Notes: a model not told the origin generated them from the letters alone. A stretch of DNA of 64,000 nt from Lasiosphaeris hirsuta (GCA_030549175.1 JAUKUA010000006.1:3720001-3784000); one strand, 5' to 3'; shown: positions 43,488 to 56,502, counted from the first letter of the stretch. A program made the numbers and translations.

Positions 43488-46400
43488 TCACACTACCCCA
43501 GCCGACTCCAGCGCATCAGATAGCCCCTTCAGCCCCAGCGGTCGCGTCAAGAATAGATCCACGCCGCTTACAAACGCATCTTGTTGTATCCCCGCGCCCG
43601 ATAGCCCCGTCAGAGCAATGACAACCGCCGGTGCCAGCATGTTTGCTCTCTCAAACTCGCGGATCCGGCGCGTTGATTCCAACCCATCCATCACCGGCAT
43701 GGATATATCTTGTTCGATTGTCAGCAAGGCCGTTGATGGACGTGAACCTTTAGACCAACCTGTAACAATGCACCTGTATTTCCCGGGCGCATTGGTATAC
43801 ATCTCAACCGCTTCAAGTCCGTTCATAGCCGTTCTATGACCGTGGTTGAGTTTCGTCATGTACGCCACCAGAATCTAGGGCCGTCAGCTGAAATATCTAG
43901 CCTCAACAACTCGCCCGACGTACCTTGATATTGATAGGATTGTCATCCACAATCAAGATTTTTGGGCTCATCTGCGAGCTCTCGGAAATCTCATCAAGCA
44001 AACCTGCCTCCGCCGGCGCAACCACGGGATCCGACGGGGGCTCACCGAACCTGACTTCCGTCTTGATTTGCACACCTCCGGGGGGTATTAATTCCAGCCG
44101 AGGGCCCCCAGGACTCGGAACGCAAGTTTGGGGAAAGCCACCGCTAATTTCAGGGCTGATGATAGGCAGAGGAATGTCAGGCGGCTGGAACACCGAGTCG
44201 GCTGAAAACACTAGTCCTAGTGACCCGGGGTTACTTGCGTCCTGGAACCGGATACGGCTGGCGACAAGGGCGTCGGCGAGTTTGCGAGGGCCAATGCTAC
44301 AGCATGTTAGCATGAAACAAGGCCGAAGTAACAGTGTGATACGACGTACGGCTGTGTGATAAAAGACATTCCGTCGCTCGGGCATCCCTGTGTTGGCGTC
44401 GTGAGGTCGTACACGGCAGCCGAGTCTTGGCGGAGAAAGACGTGCGGACAGCGGGCGAGCTCGGCCATCCTTTCCAAACTGTCGTCTGGCGTATTCTTAT
44501 GGTTGTAGATAACAAAATCTGGGAGCGATGATGACACGTTACTGTGTTCCGGAATAACCTCCATCTGCAACCAGTCACGGCAAATCGCTTCCATCGTCTT
44601 GAGTTGTGAGCGTTGCTTCTTGTCTTCGCGGCGGAAGCCCTCCCGAAGCATTAACCGTGTCTCAAACCCACGCAAGATGACTGTGCAGCCGCTAAGGACT
44701 CGGATATTTTGCTGGAAGGTGGACTCTTCTTCAGCAACGGCAGCGTCCCGGGGAAGCGGTAGAGAAACCGTGACGGTGGTACCGTGGCCGACACGACTCG
44801 CTACGTTGATACTACCGCCGAGAGTTAGAGCCATTTGTCTAACCAGACTCAAGCCGAGCCCGGTTCCTGGAGCGAAGGGGTCCTCCTGGGAAAAAGGCGT
44901 GAACAGACCATGGCGCAGATAGTCTTGGCCAATTCCTTTGCCAGAGTCGGATACGGTGAGAACGACTGTCTTGACTGGGACATGTCTCCCACTGCCCAGG
45001 TCGGTTTCCTGGTGGAGATTTATCCTGATGAAGCCCGTGTTCGTGAACTTGAGGGAGTTCCCAAGGAGGTTCATGACGATCCTTCGGAATGCGCCTGGGT
45101 GAGCGTTGAACGACCAGTTTGCCGCGTCAATGTTTAGTAGAACCTGAACAGGCTTCGGTGCCAGCATCTCCGCCGGGGATTCTTCCCCAATCTGCGACGT
45201 CTTAGATTGGTGCGGGTCGCCGGCAGAGGAACGCTGCAGGAGCGTATTCCACGCGGCGAAATGAGCGTCGGATCTGTTTCGATAGCTCCATCCGGCGAGA
45301 ACACTCTCCACGACCTCTTCTGCCAGTCGATCTAGGTGAACAGCGAGGTCTGATGCGCTAGGTATTGGGCTAGGTGAGTTGCTTCGGTGCTTGGTAAGAT
45401 CGGTGCAGGAACCGCGCCGGTCTAGCTTTGAGCGCGTTTGGTTACTGATTCTGCTGTAATCCAATAACTGAGCGACGTGTTAGCGGTGATATCTAGTTCT
45501 GGAAGCGCTTTTCCTACATGATCAATGGTGTCAAGGAGAGTTCTTCCTGATGTTTCGATAGTCCTAAGAATGTTTTCCTGTCCTCTGTCCAGAGCAGTGT
45601 TGCGGAGTAATTCCACGGCTCCGACCACGCCGTGTAAAGGGGACCTCAGCTCGTGACTTATCGACCCCAGAATATCCGTTTTGGCCTTGTCGGCGGATCT
45701 GGTATGAAGCCTTGCGACTTCGGCCATGGTGGTAAGGCCAAATACGCGGAGGTAACTGAGTTCGTTCTCGACGGTAAAGATGCGGGTCGGTGTCTTCGTC
45801 CATACGAAGCCGCCAGCGAACCATCTGTTCTTCGGACCATCGAAAAGAGGGACAAACGCCACACTTTTGGCTCCGGGGAACATTTTGAATAACGAGGATG
45901 CGATGTCTCGGCGACTCCGCAATCGTTTAGGGAGCTGCGTAGGCTTTGCCCCGTCGACATCAGTCGAAAAAGAAGTTTTGGTGAACCACGGAGACATGGG
46001 AGGGGCATCATCGAACTCTGGGCTTGGATTGTCCAAGATAGACCCGTCCGTCTCAGAGTTGAATATGTGGCCATGGTGATACCGCTGGAGTAGTCGACGG
46101 AGGAGCCTTTCTGGTATGGCTACACCATTGCGTGGAGCCTTGTCGCCATTGATGGAGGAACCAGACGATGTTGAGAAGCCCAAGACGCTGCAAATATTTT
46201 TTTCTGTGCATCCCTGCGGTTGGGAGCCGCCCTCGTCGCTACTTGACTCGCCTGACGGGAGCCGGGTGAGTATTGGCGGCTCCGAGACCTCTTTGCCGAT
46301 GAGACCGCCAAACGAGCGGACGCTGGCATCGAAAAAGACGACACCCTCCACTTCAACTGACTCCCGAATTATATTAGCAGCTTTGGAGAAGACGCGCCCT

Positions 46401-47500
46401 ACGTCGGTTTGCAGCTGGTCTGCAGAGGAATGCTGTGGTTGTTTGACTTTGCGCGGGATCGAGACGGAGCTGAGACCTCGGGGACGAGACGTGATGATGA
46501 TGGGCTTGACAGAGCCTTCGCAAGCTGTGGGCGGTGGGGTCGGGCTTGCGGCTTTTGGCAATTGGTCTGGGGCTTCCTGGAGCTTCTTGTTCAGAACGCC
46601 CTCCCGGACCCCTGGGATATCCTGAAAGAAGGACTTGTTGGGACTGTCGCTCCAGTTCGACAATGTTGCCTGCCCCTCGACAAAGCTTCCAAGTCCGCGC
46701 ACCATGCGCTCTCCCCGTCGGTAGTACTCGCTTGTACGCTTTGCCTCCAGGTAGTCCATCACCGTCTTTGAAATATCTCGGATAAACTGGATCTGATCTG
46801 GGGTGAGCCCGCCGGGTCTCGGCTTGTTGTCAATGACGCAGTAGACACCAATGTTGACGTCAGAAGGGGACCGGATCGGGACACCAGCGTAGAAGCGCCT
46901 GTATTTGTTTTTGATGTGGCTGAATCTATGGTCAAGATGGAGATCCGGGATGATCGAGACCGGGAGGTTGACGGGATGGTGTCCGTGTGCCGTACCAGGC
47001 ACGACGGCCTCCTCAGCGGGTCCTGTGAGAACATGCTCGCAGAGGCTGGTCGCTCGAGGTATGGCGGTACCACAGAACACGACCTGGCCTTCTGGAACGG
47101 GTGGCCCGTCAGCGCATATCGGAGAGCAGCGGATGGCTTCGGCGACGAAGTGCTGGTATGTGCGGTCGAAGAGAGAGACGATCGAGTGTGCCGCACCGAG
47201 GCGGTAGAGTCCCAGCTGCGCAAATGCTGTCAGACAGGGGTCGGGAGTCGAGGATAGGACTGAGGTTGGTATCGGTTTGAACGGCGGCGGCGTTGTCGGA
47301 CGTTGGAGCTTGGCGGTCGAGATGCCAAGATCATCATATCTAAATAGGGGGGGAGGGGGGGAGAGAGAGGTGTGTGGTCAGTTACTACAGCAGGCAGAAG
47401 TTCTGCGGCGGGGTGGCGAATCGCGTTTGCACCTTGCGTACTTGAAGGTTTCCCTCTCTCGCGCAGTCTCAGACAGTGGCTGAGGACTGGCGGTAGTCAT
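43488..47500 (-). CDS. Hybrid histidine kinase (GAF - HisKA - HATPase - receiver)
   Basis: Six exons: 47500-47433, 47339-45518, 45467-44350, 44296-43924, 43874-43760, 43708-43488; 1,238 residues with every junction in frame. The N-terminus MTTASPQPLSETARERE leads to a GAF-like sensor (VSLFDRTYQHFVAEA; FCGTAIPRATSLCEH; RRFYAGVPIRSPSDVNIGVY). A long low-complexity linker follows. HisKA has the phospho-acceptor His in LGSISHELRSPLHG (about residue 585). HATPase has the N box (RIVMNLLGNSLKFT), G1 (SDSGKGIG) and G2 (GTGLGLSLV). The receiver starts KILIVDDNPINIK and has phospho-Asp in TDISMPVMDG and the conserved Thr region in IALTGLS. The usually invariant Lys appears as Arg (FLTRPLGLKGL). No membrane segment: a cytosolic sensor for His-to-Asp phosphorelay via an HPt protein. 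It ends 0.66 kb from the 3' end of the cellobiose dehydrogenase gene on the same strand. Confidence 0.93.
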
Positions 47501-48157
47501 GATGTCGGCTGTTCCGTTTGCGCGGCATTGGCAGACATGGCGGAGGTTGCGAATGCCGCAAATGCTCGCGCCTTGCGATCGACGAGAATTCGAGATGGGT
47601 TGCCGAAAAGGCCAAAACAGGCGAAAAGGCGGCGAGGAGGGCCGTTCATTTTCTCGGGGCTAGGAAACCGGCTCTGGGGGGTCTTGGACGAAAGTCAAAA
47701 TGTGGACCGGTTCTAAGCCCCGTCGACATCGACCAGCGATCAAGGGACGAGATTCTTGGTCAAGAACAGAACGGGGCTAACGTCGATTAGGTTCAGGCTT
47801 GCAGGAGGCAAAACGGAAACCCCACCCTGGCTGGGTCCTCGCCACGCTTAAAGCACTAATGAGTCGCAAGTTTGCTGTTTGCTCTTGCCCTCCGGGTGCA
47901 TCGGAAAGCACTGTTTGTTTGGCGGCTAACACACCGAACTTAATGCACATTTGAACCGGCAGCTGCAGAGTTAGGGGGGAGAGTGCTTCCAATATTACGA
48001 ATATATACGTTGAAAAAGTCATATACCTAGGTATGTATCTGTTTGTGTCTCTGTGTGTGTGTGTGTGTCCGATGGACAATCCCCAAGCCTCAGCAGGAAC
48101 CCCTTGGAACCCTGTGGTGCCCCCTCTTTTTTTCCTTTTTTTCTGGCAGCCATCACC
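47501..48157. other. Intergenic
   Basis: 5' region of the histidine kinase and 3' region of the cellobiose dehydrogenase gene; contains a (TG)n tract at about 48,045-48,068. No gene seen. Confidence 0.5.
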
Positions 48158-51005
48158 TTACTTTGCGAGCGCCAGGATCTTCTCGGCCGCTAGCTCCGCT
48201 GCCACGACAATTGCAGCTGACGGATTGCCGGTCGTCATGCCGGGGAAGATAGACGCATCCACAACAAACAGGTTGTCGGTGCCGTAGACCTTAGTGTTAG
48301 CATCCACCACGGCGCTACCACCAGCGCGGCCATCGTCATAGCCAAGCTTGGCCGTGCCCATCCAGTGGTTGGAGCGACGGTTCGAGGGCGAAACAAGCAT
48401 CTGCAGAAACGGTTAGCACGGCCGAATTTTTACAATTCGCGGTGGGGTCCGGAACTTGAAGAAACTCACATTGTTGACGAACGACTCGACCGTGGTGTTG
48501 GGAGGAGGCAGGACCCATGTAATGTTGGGAATCACATTCAGCGATGCGATCAGACTCTTGATGCCAAGGATGACCGCCTCCTTGTCGTACTCGTTGTGCA
48601 GATAGGGGTGCAGCGAAACGGCCGTATCGAGGTTGGACGTGATGGTCATGCGGCCGCGCGACGAGACACCTCTTCCGAGGTACTGGCTGAGCGTCATGGC
48701 GTCTGGAACTCGTTAGCTATTTCTCCTCTTTGCTTCTGGAGAGCGGATCAACTGCTTACACTTGCTACTTCCAGGCACGTTGTCATTGCCTTCCACGCGA
48801 GCCGTCCACTGGAACTGACGGACGACACCGTCGGTACCCGTGATCTCTTCCCAAATCTGAAAATAATGTCAGCCAGAAGCCGAGAATTGACTCGTGCAGC
48901 AAAAAAACTTACCATAGGTCCGATGTTGGGCGCAGCTTGGGTGAGGATACCCGATCGGCTCTTGAGATACGAATCTCTGTCGACAGTGTTGGGACTTGTC
49001 CAGGCCTCGTAGAAATCATAAAAGACGACATCAGGGTGGGCGACAATCAGATCGGTGTTGAGATGGTCGATCAGGTTGTAGCCAACCGGCAGGTTGATCC
49101 ACTGGTCCTTGGCGATGAAGGTCTCACCATCCTTGGAGCCAGCAACAATGTCAAGCTGGTCAGTGGGACCGATACCGCCTATTTTTTGGGAGGGGGGGGG
49201 GGGAACAGTCAGCCGGCTATTCTCAATCTCGACAAATCACGGGCACGATCTTACTTCGAAGCAGCAACTTAGCTGAGCCGAAAGAGCCAGCAGAGAAGAT
49301 AACACCTCCACCGGGGTTCAGCTTCACGGTGCCGCTATAACCGCCGCTTGTCAAGCACTCGAGCTCGACACCGGTAACCTTGCCGCCGGTGCGGATAGCG
49401 CGCCTAGCCGCCGTACCGGTCCATAGGCTGAAGTTGGGACGGGCGTGTGCCGAGACGAGATAAGTAGCCAGGGGGCCGCCACGCTCGCCGTTGGAGAACA
49501 TGAAGGTCGTGTGGCCAAAAGTGCGGTTCTTGGACGAGGGCGAGTCGTTGGGGATGACCTCGGTCCAGCCGGTCTTGTTGAGCCCGCTGGCGAGCACGTC
49601 GAAACCCTCACGCTTGTACAGCTTGCCATCCGAAGACGGGTGCCACGTACCCGGGATACGGTCGAAGACGCGCTGGGTGGCGCTGACGAGGTCGGCGGCC
49701 TTCCAGCCAGCGGGGAAGTTGAAATCCCAGTCCTTGGGGTTGGGCTGGTGCACGGTCAGTGGTTGGCTTCCATCAATCAGGGGGCAAACGTGCTCACCTT
49801 CCACCACAAACCAGCGTTGACGGCAGTTCCACCGCCCAAGACGCATCCCGCCATCTGGTCGGTATCCAGGCACGCAATGCCCGCAGAATCAACCCAGATC
49901 TGGTTGCAGAGACCGGGCACATCGAAGCGGGTCAAGTTGGTACCGCGAAGCCACTCGGGCCTCATGGTGCCGCCCCAGCGGCCAGACGAGGCGGGACCCT
50001 TCTCGAGGAGCAGCACGCTCTTGCCGGCCTGGCTGAGCTTATCGGCGACGGGGATACCACCAGCGCCGCCACCGATGACAATATAGTCGTACGCCTTGTT
50101 CGGAGCGGCCTGGCAGACCGGGACGGGCTCGATTGGGTCTGGTCCGTCTCCTCCTGTCGGGGGAGTTTCCAGGCTTTACTTTCGTTAGTACCTGGCACCT
50201 GGGATGCGACCATGCGAATCTTTCTTGGAAACTTACTTGGTGCAATCAGTAGGAACAGCAGCGGCCGACAGTGCAGCCCACTTGGCGTAGTCTGCCTGGG
50301 GTGCCTTTGCGAGATCGGCTCCCCACTGTCCATAACCGTTGTCGTGGAAGCCGAAGAAGGCTTTGTCCGGGCATGACGGGTTGCGAAGGTTGGTCTTGGA
50401 CGCAGCATGGCCGAGGATGAGGCTGCCGCTGGTAGTCGACACCTTTCCTACGCTACCTCCCTGGTTCCACGACAGACAGCCCTGGCACCGGTAGATAAGC
50501 TCGAACTGGCCGGCCTTGAAGGTCGAGGAGATTTGAGTCACGGTGGCGTTGCCGGTGTAAGGCGTGGGCATGTTGTAACCGGTGGCGTAACGGAGCGAGG
50601 TGTAGACGGTCCCGTTGAAGGGCCAGGCCATGAGCAGCAGGGCTTGGGTCATCTGGCCGGACTGGCCATGGGACAAGCCGCAGTAGCCGGGAACGGCATT
50701 ATTGGCGATTTGGCAGCGCAGTAGACCGATGTACTCGTCCGCATCCTTCTTCAGGGCATCGGAGGGCAGAGCCAATCCAAAGGTGAAGGGGGCGACTCCG
50801 ACAGCTTCCGGGCCGCCGGCCGTCCACGTCGAAAATACAATGCCGGTTTCAGGGTCCTTGTACGGCGCGGCATCAGCCGTCTGGGCTGCGGATTGTTGGA
50901 GGTCTGTAGAGGTGTTAGGACAGACTCTCATCTAGGGGGAGGCAGCTCCAACATACACAACGACGCCGCGAGGGCCGTCGCCCCGATTCGGCTGAGGAGC
51001 TTCAT
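48158..51005 (-). CDS. Cellobiose dehydrogenase (AA8 cytochrome + AA3_1 flavin domain, no CBM1)
   Basis: Eight exons: 51005-50957, 50903-50237, 50173-49799, 49745-49255, 49178-48913, 48856-48760, 48702-48470, 48400-48158; 806 residues, all junctions in frame. Signal peptide MKLLSRIGATALAASLYLQQ. Cytochrome domain: YKDPETGIVFSTW, Met ligand probably in MTQALLLMAWP, His ligand in FFGFHDNGYGQWGADLAKAP. A short Pro/Gly linker (LETPPTGGDGPDPIEPVP) leads to the GMC flavin domain with the FAD motif YDYIVIGGGAGGIPVADKLS, GCVLGGGTAVNAGLWWK, GGVIFSAGSFGSAKLLLRSG, catalytic His in NRRSNHWMGTAKLGY, and active-site Asn in TTGNPSAAIV. It ends LALAK with no cellulose-binding module. The secreted enzyme oxidises cellobiose to the lactone and donates electrons through the heme domain to AA9 enzymes, two of which lie 2.4-5.5 kb away. 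Confidence 0.96.
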
Positions 51006-53443
51006 GTTTCCGGTGCGGCCGCGGCTCGAAAGACGGTTCTGGAATCACGACTGGGCCAGAAAGACGAGACAAGCATCCATCCAGAGTCCCGCCGAGAGGA
51101 GGAGGGACGCGGGGCATTATAATAAGTATCTCGAAGCACGTCGGGAGCGCCGGAACACCGTCGTGCCACTCCGCATTCCCAGGAACAACCTCTCAACGTC
51201 TTACAACCTCCCCGCGGAAGCGCAGTCCGGGATAGGAAGCGATGCGCCACCGGTAGCATGGGTCCACGATCCTGCGGCAGAATGGGCAGAGTGGGCAGGT
51301 TGGGCAAAACGGGGAGCCGACGACATGGAGCAGATGGACGAGGATAGATTGGGTGCATGTGGGGAGTATAGCCTTGGTCTGGTGGAATATGGAAGGGGAG
51401 AATTAGCATGCTGGCAGAAAGAGATTGATATGAAGGGAGGTGGTAAATTGGAGAAAGATGGGCGGGGTGGAGATTCCCCAAGCGTTCCCCAGTGCTGGTC
51501 TAGACGGGCATAGATTGACGGGGACGGGAAGCGGCATGGCGAGCTGCCTAAGGGGCGGGGGGAGCCAGGCACAGCGCAGGGAAATCAGGGGTCGCAGCTC
51601 GTCGTGCTGCCGCTGCTAATTTGGCAGAGCGCGGCAGGGCGTCGCGCACCAGCGAGCGCTGTCTTGGGCATTCAGGGGTAGCTGCGTTTGGATGGGCAAA
51701 CATAACAAATAGGCGCTGGCTGGTTGGTCAATCCGCAGATCGATCTGGACTCACACACTCGGTCTGCAACCGAGGGAGGGCACGGCGAGATCTGGCTGCG
51801 ACGGCTGGATGCAGTTCTCGGCGAGAGGCGTTCGCTGCTCAACGGCGGCTCGACGCTAGCCTGACCATTGACGGAATAGACGGTGAGGATGACGGCCACC
51901 CACCCTCGACCTTACCTGGGCCTCGGAACGGGCAGGAAAACGCCGTCCAGAAAATCGAGCTGGCGTCAACAGCAGATGGGCGGACACAATGGAAGGGAGG
52001 CGACTGGAGGGAGCCCTGGAGGTTTCGGCTGGTGTGCCGCAGGGTAGTGGCCATCCATGTTGGAGTGGAGCTCACCATTCCTTTCCACTCCCCTGGGAAG
52101 ACTCAGCGTCAGCCCTCGTCAGCTTCCGGCTCCAGGGGCATATGGCGGGGAGGCAAACCGGATGCGGATGCAGGCTGGAGACGGGAGGAGGAACGAGAGC
52201 AAACAGACGTGCTGTGCGGGGTCCTCGCTCGGGGTCCTTCCTCCAGGCTGGCTTGGCGCTGGGCGCTGGGCGCTGTGTGCTGGGCTCTGGCGCCTGGGCG
52301 GTTCTAGAAAAACAACCGCAGCCAGCTCGCCGCCGCAATCTCTCTCCACTTTGGATAAAAATCCCGGCCAATGCCCTCTGCCGCATTTCGACTGCTGCCC
52401 CGTCTGCCCCATCTGCCCTGTTTGCAGCTCATCTATCCCCGACCTTACGAGACCTTACAAAACCTTGCGAGCTGCTGACAGCACACTGGAGCCACCAATC
52501 AGCCTATATATCATGTCAACTTTACGATAGTAGAGCGTGCGGTCCGGCGGCCCAGCTCAGCGCCGCCATTCCGACCTAGCGTTGCCCTCCCACCGCCCTC
52601 CGCTCCAGCTTCGTCGGAAAATCTCGCGGATAGCACCTGACGCCTGACCGTTGGCTCGTATTATGTATACAGTGTCTCCATCCATTACCAACCTATGGCG
52701 CGGGGCCTCGCTTGGTAGAAGACCGCTGTTTACTCGGTCAATTACAAGAGCAGAAAGACATTGGGGCGATGGCGGTGGAGGCGCCGTTATGAATTGGCAT
52801 TCCCGGAGTCTGGGACGGACCGGGCAAGCAATGGGTAAGCTGGGGCTGGTCTCGGTCTTGTAGTCTTGCGGTTGTGTTCCCCAGACCCGGACATGCGAGG
52901 GCCATAGGCCATGGCACCTTCGCAGGGGAGGCCCTCGCAACCGTCCTCACACAGCACCAGCGACTGCCGATGGTTCAGTGACTACCGACCGAGCTCCCCT
53001 CGTGACACTGCGGAATTCTTGTGCTCACGGCCCATGCATCCCCTTCTGGGGATGTGCGGCTCGTTGCAGTCTGGGGACTCTGGGGACTCTGGGGAACCCT
53101 GGCCCTGTTGCTTCCCGTTCGGGCGCGGACGGCCCCCCTCCGCCCTCCAGGCCTCCTTTCGGATATCAGTGGTCAGAAACACCACGGATTCATTCAGGAT
53201 GATGCTCGAGAGATCATCCTCATGACTTGGGAGGCATTGCAGGAAATAGAGAACCCGGTAATCGTGGCAGCGGGCGGCGCTTTGGCTCACGTATATCAAC
53301 AAAGATGCTGCATCTCGGACATTTTCCCTCCCGATTTGTAGCGCGTTCTTTCAGGTCCATTCCGTACTCGACGTGATTGAAAAATTTGCAGAGTTCCAGC
53401 TCACCGCTGCACACCTCCTTGATCGAGTAAACAGTTTGGCAAG
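51006..53443. promoter_or_regulatory. 2.4-kb gene-free divergent intergenic region (CDH / AA9)
   Basis: Lies between the divergently transcribed cellobiose dehydrogenase and first AA9 genes, so it holds both promoters. It is GC-rich with long motif-free open frames in several frames, none credible. A short direct repeat (ctggggact, three times) lies near 53,078-53,105. No factor-binding site was firmly identified. Confidence 0.5.
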
Positions 53444-54623
53444 ATGAAGTGCTCGCTGTTGTTGGCCAGCATGGCTCCCATTGCATCGGCGCACACGATT
53501 TTCACCCAGCTTACTGCTGATGGCAAGACCTACGGTAAAGGACCACGTTGGTACAGAGGCGGGGATCGGTGCTAATAAATGGCCACAGCTGTTTCATACG
53601 GAATCCGGACCCCTACTTATGATGGTGTACGTATTATGCCGGCCTCATTTGTTCCTAGCAGTAATGCATACGGCAACTAACTCGGGTCGTTCAACAGCCC
53701 CAAACCGACGTCAGCTCTAAGAATATGGCCTGCAACGGCGCGCCGAATCCCACCAGGTCTTCGGACAAAATCATTCCAGTTACCGCGGGTTCCAACGTTT
53801 CGGCTGTCTGGAGACATACTCTCGAGTGTATGTAATAGCTCCTGGAAGAGTCTCCATGGTCAAGTTGTTGACAGTTTCGACAGCTGGACCTGGCGATGTG
53901 ATGGATCCCGGACACAAGGTTTGGCCGCCCGTTTCCGATACCTTTGGCAAACAAGACTCAAAGACTGACCTATGGGCAGGGACCGGTGATGGCATACCTC
54001 AAGAAAGTCACGGATGCCAAGACCGACACGGGGGTCGGAGGCGGGTGGTGAGTTTATACGCATCCAGTCGGGTTCAATTCGGCCTAGAGTTGACTCTAAA
54101 CAGGTTTAAGATCCAGGAGGGCGGATATGCTAACGGCCAGTGGGCAACCAACACGGTCATCAGCAACAAGGGAAATCAAGTCATCTCCATCCCGAAGTGC
54201 CTTGCCGATGGTCAGTACCTCCTCAGAGCAGAGATGGTTGCCCTGCACGGCGCGAGATCGACCAATGGAGCACAGCTCTATGTAAGTCGAAGATTTCCGA
54301 GCTAAAACTTTGCAATCCACGACTTACATGCTCTGCAGATGGAATGCGCTCAGATTGAGGTCACTGGGGGAACTGGAACGGCCAACCCCAAGACTTACAG
54401 TATCCCTGGAATCTACAAGGCAAGCTGCACCAATTGAAAGACGGAATGAGGATGCTTGCTGACGACAGACTTGCAGTCAAACGACCCGGGTCTGCTCATT
54501 GACATCTACTCGATGAAGACGACTGCCGCATACACTATTCCTGGTAAGCTACAGTATGTCAGTTGCTTTGAGAACGTTTCGCTGACGATCCCAATAGGCC
54601 CACCCCTGTTTACTTGCTCGTAG
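53444..54623 (+). CDS. AA9 lytic polysaccharide monooxygenase
   Basis: Nine exons: 53444-53534, 53589-53626, 53698-53827, 53884-53918, 53980-54047, 54104-54281, 54339-54419, 54477-54543, 54598-54623; 237 residues. Signal peptide [16 protein letters not shown] is followed directly by His (HTIFTQLT), the N-terminal copper-brace His. The second copper His is in [11 protein letters not shown] (about residue 83). The axial-site region includes ALHGARS and [12 protein letters not shown] with the conserved Gln/Tyr. Other family blocks: [74 protein letters not shown] and IPGPPLFTC. Intron 7 (54420-54476) uses a GC donor (AAG|GCAAGC..TTGCAG). The enzyme oxidatively cleaves cellulose. No CBM1. Confidence 0.95.
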
Positions 54624-55670
54624 GTTGAACGTGGTGGTGTTGATCAATCGGGCAGTCATGTCTAGATGGTAGTGGGGGGAAATCGCATTGAGGGAGTTTT
54701 TGGTTGCAGGATTCGTCGACTTGCGGTTTGGGCACAGCCTAATCCTGGCAGGTTGTTTTCTTGACAAGCAGAATGGGAAATACGCATAATGTGTGCCTCA
54801 TGACCCTGCGGGCGTAGATTATCTGCTCGTTGAAATGATGCCACTCCAACCCAGACCTCTAGGTAGTAGCTCAGAGCCGGGTTACTTTGAATTTTGGGCG
54901 TCTTCCAAGATTTCCAGTCAATGCCGTGTTGGGTTTATAGTGGGGAGTTGGAAGGCTAGAGACCTAGCAGGTTTGGCAGTCCAAAATAACGCATAATGTT
55001 AGTAGTGCATCACCACCCAATTGGACACGGGCATGTGAATCACAAGTTTCTAGAAGCATCACCAGGCGGCCCTGTTGTCTGGTGTCGGCATTCGCAGTCG
55101 GCGCATCCACAAGTCCTCCTCAAGCGTCCAATTGCAGCAGAAGGAGATGGCGGTTCGGGCTGGCAGGGGCCGGGGAGTTAGCCACGGCATCGTAGCTTCC
55201 ACATGGGGTCGACGGCTTGATATTGCGGAAGCGCAGCCGACCCCACAAAATGGCCGCATGACAAAGGTCCCATTCGACGTGCAATCTATCGCCCCACGCT
55301 ACTTCATCTGCTCTCAATCTTGAACGCGCTCTTTTCCCTGGCTCTGCGCTGACTTCGCACCCCAACTCCCGCCGCACCTTGAGCTACCACGCAGCATCCC
55401 ATAGCATTACATGGCTGATTGTGCTTCCGTGGAAGCCAAGAGAGGCCCAAGATGTGGCTTCCGGCCCGTTTCATATACAAAATGTCATCCTGCGCACCCC
55501 GGCATTTGCGGCGCAATCAAGTCCGGCAACGCCGTCTCGACGAGTTCATAAGCCCGTAGCGCTTCGCTCTCCCCCTTCACCAACGATACCCAGTGTCCCT
55601 ATCTCACAACGTCATCCAACCTTGGCAACATTCAATTCCAGCCTCCTCACACTCAGCCATCACCACCACA
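54624..55670. other. Intergenic between the two AA9 genes
   Basis: No gene seen. A TC-rich, CACACTCAGCCATCACCACC-type leader precedes the second AA9 start. Confidence 0.55.
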
Positions 55671-56502
55671 ATGAAGGGATTCTGCGGTCTCATCGCCGCC
55701 CTGGCACTGGGCTCTGAGGTATCTGCTCACTACATCTTCCAGCAGTTCGCAGTCGGCTCGGCCAAGTCTACCGTGTACGATCACATCCGCAAGAACTCAA
55801 ACTACAACTCTCCCGTGACAAGTTTGACTTCAAACGACTTGCGGTGCAACGTTGGCGGGGCGAGTGGCGCGGGCACTACCACACTCGACGTCAAGGCCGG
55901 TGATGCGTTCACATTCACGTCTGATGTCGCCGTGTATCACCAAGGACCTATCTCTCTGTTAGTCAACCCGAAACTATCAGAGTCCGTGGGCCCTGCTAAC
56001 AAAGTCAAGATATATGTCCAAGGCGCCGGGGGCAGTTTCCGACTATGACGGATCTGGTGACTGGTTCAAGTTCTACGATTGGGGCCCGACCTTTAGCGGT
56101 GGCTCGTCGTCGTGGCCGATGCGCAGTTTGTCAACCCTCCCGTTTCTGGAATTCATCCCACTGACGTGATAACCCAGCCACGTACACATACAACATCCCC
56201 AAGTGTATCCCCAACGGCGAGTACTTGCTGCGTATTCAATCGCTCGCCATCCACAACCCCGGAAGCACTCCGCAGTTCTACGTCAGCTGCGCCCAGGTCA
56301 ATGTGACCGGCGGCGGCAACGCGACACCAGGCCCCACGGTCAAGATCCCTGGTGCCTTCAAGGCGACCGACCCGGGCTACACTGCTAACGTGAGTCATGA
56401 TTGATTTTTACGGTTGTGACACACAGTGATGCTAACTGTCTACAGATTTACAGCAACTTCAAGTCGTACACCGTGCCAGGACCTGCTGTTTTCTCCTGCT
56501 AG
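55671..56502 (+). CDS. AA9 lytic polysaccharide monooxygenase (second)
   Basis: Four exons: 55671-55957, 56010-56125, 56178-56389, 56446-56502; 223 residues. Signal peptide [19 protein letters not shown] precedes [10 protein letters not shown] with the N-terminal copper His. The second copper His is in [11 protein letters not shown] (residue 90). Family blocks: [108 protein letters not shown] and VPGPAVFSC. The sequence differs strongly from the neighbouring AA9 gene and its introns are placed differently, so the pair is not a recent duplication; different regioselectivity or substrate is possible. No CBM1. Confidence 0.96.

Noticed and set aside
51621..52579. Long overlapping plus-strand open frames between the CDH and AA9 genes
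   Set aside because: GC-rich, motif-free, open in several frames at once; consistent with base composition, not coding.
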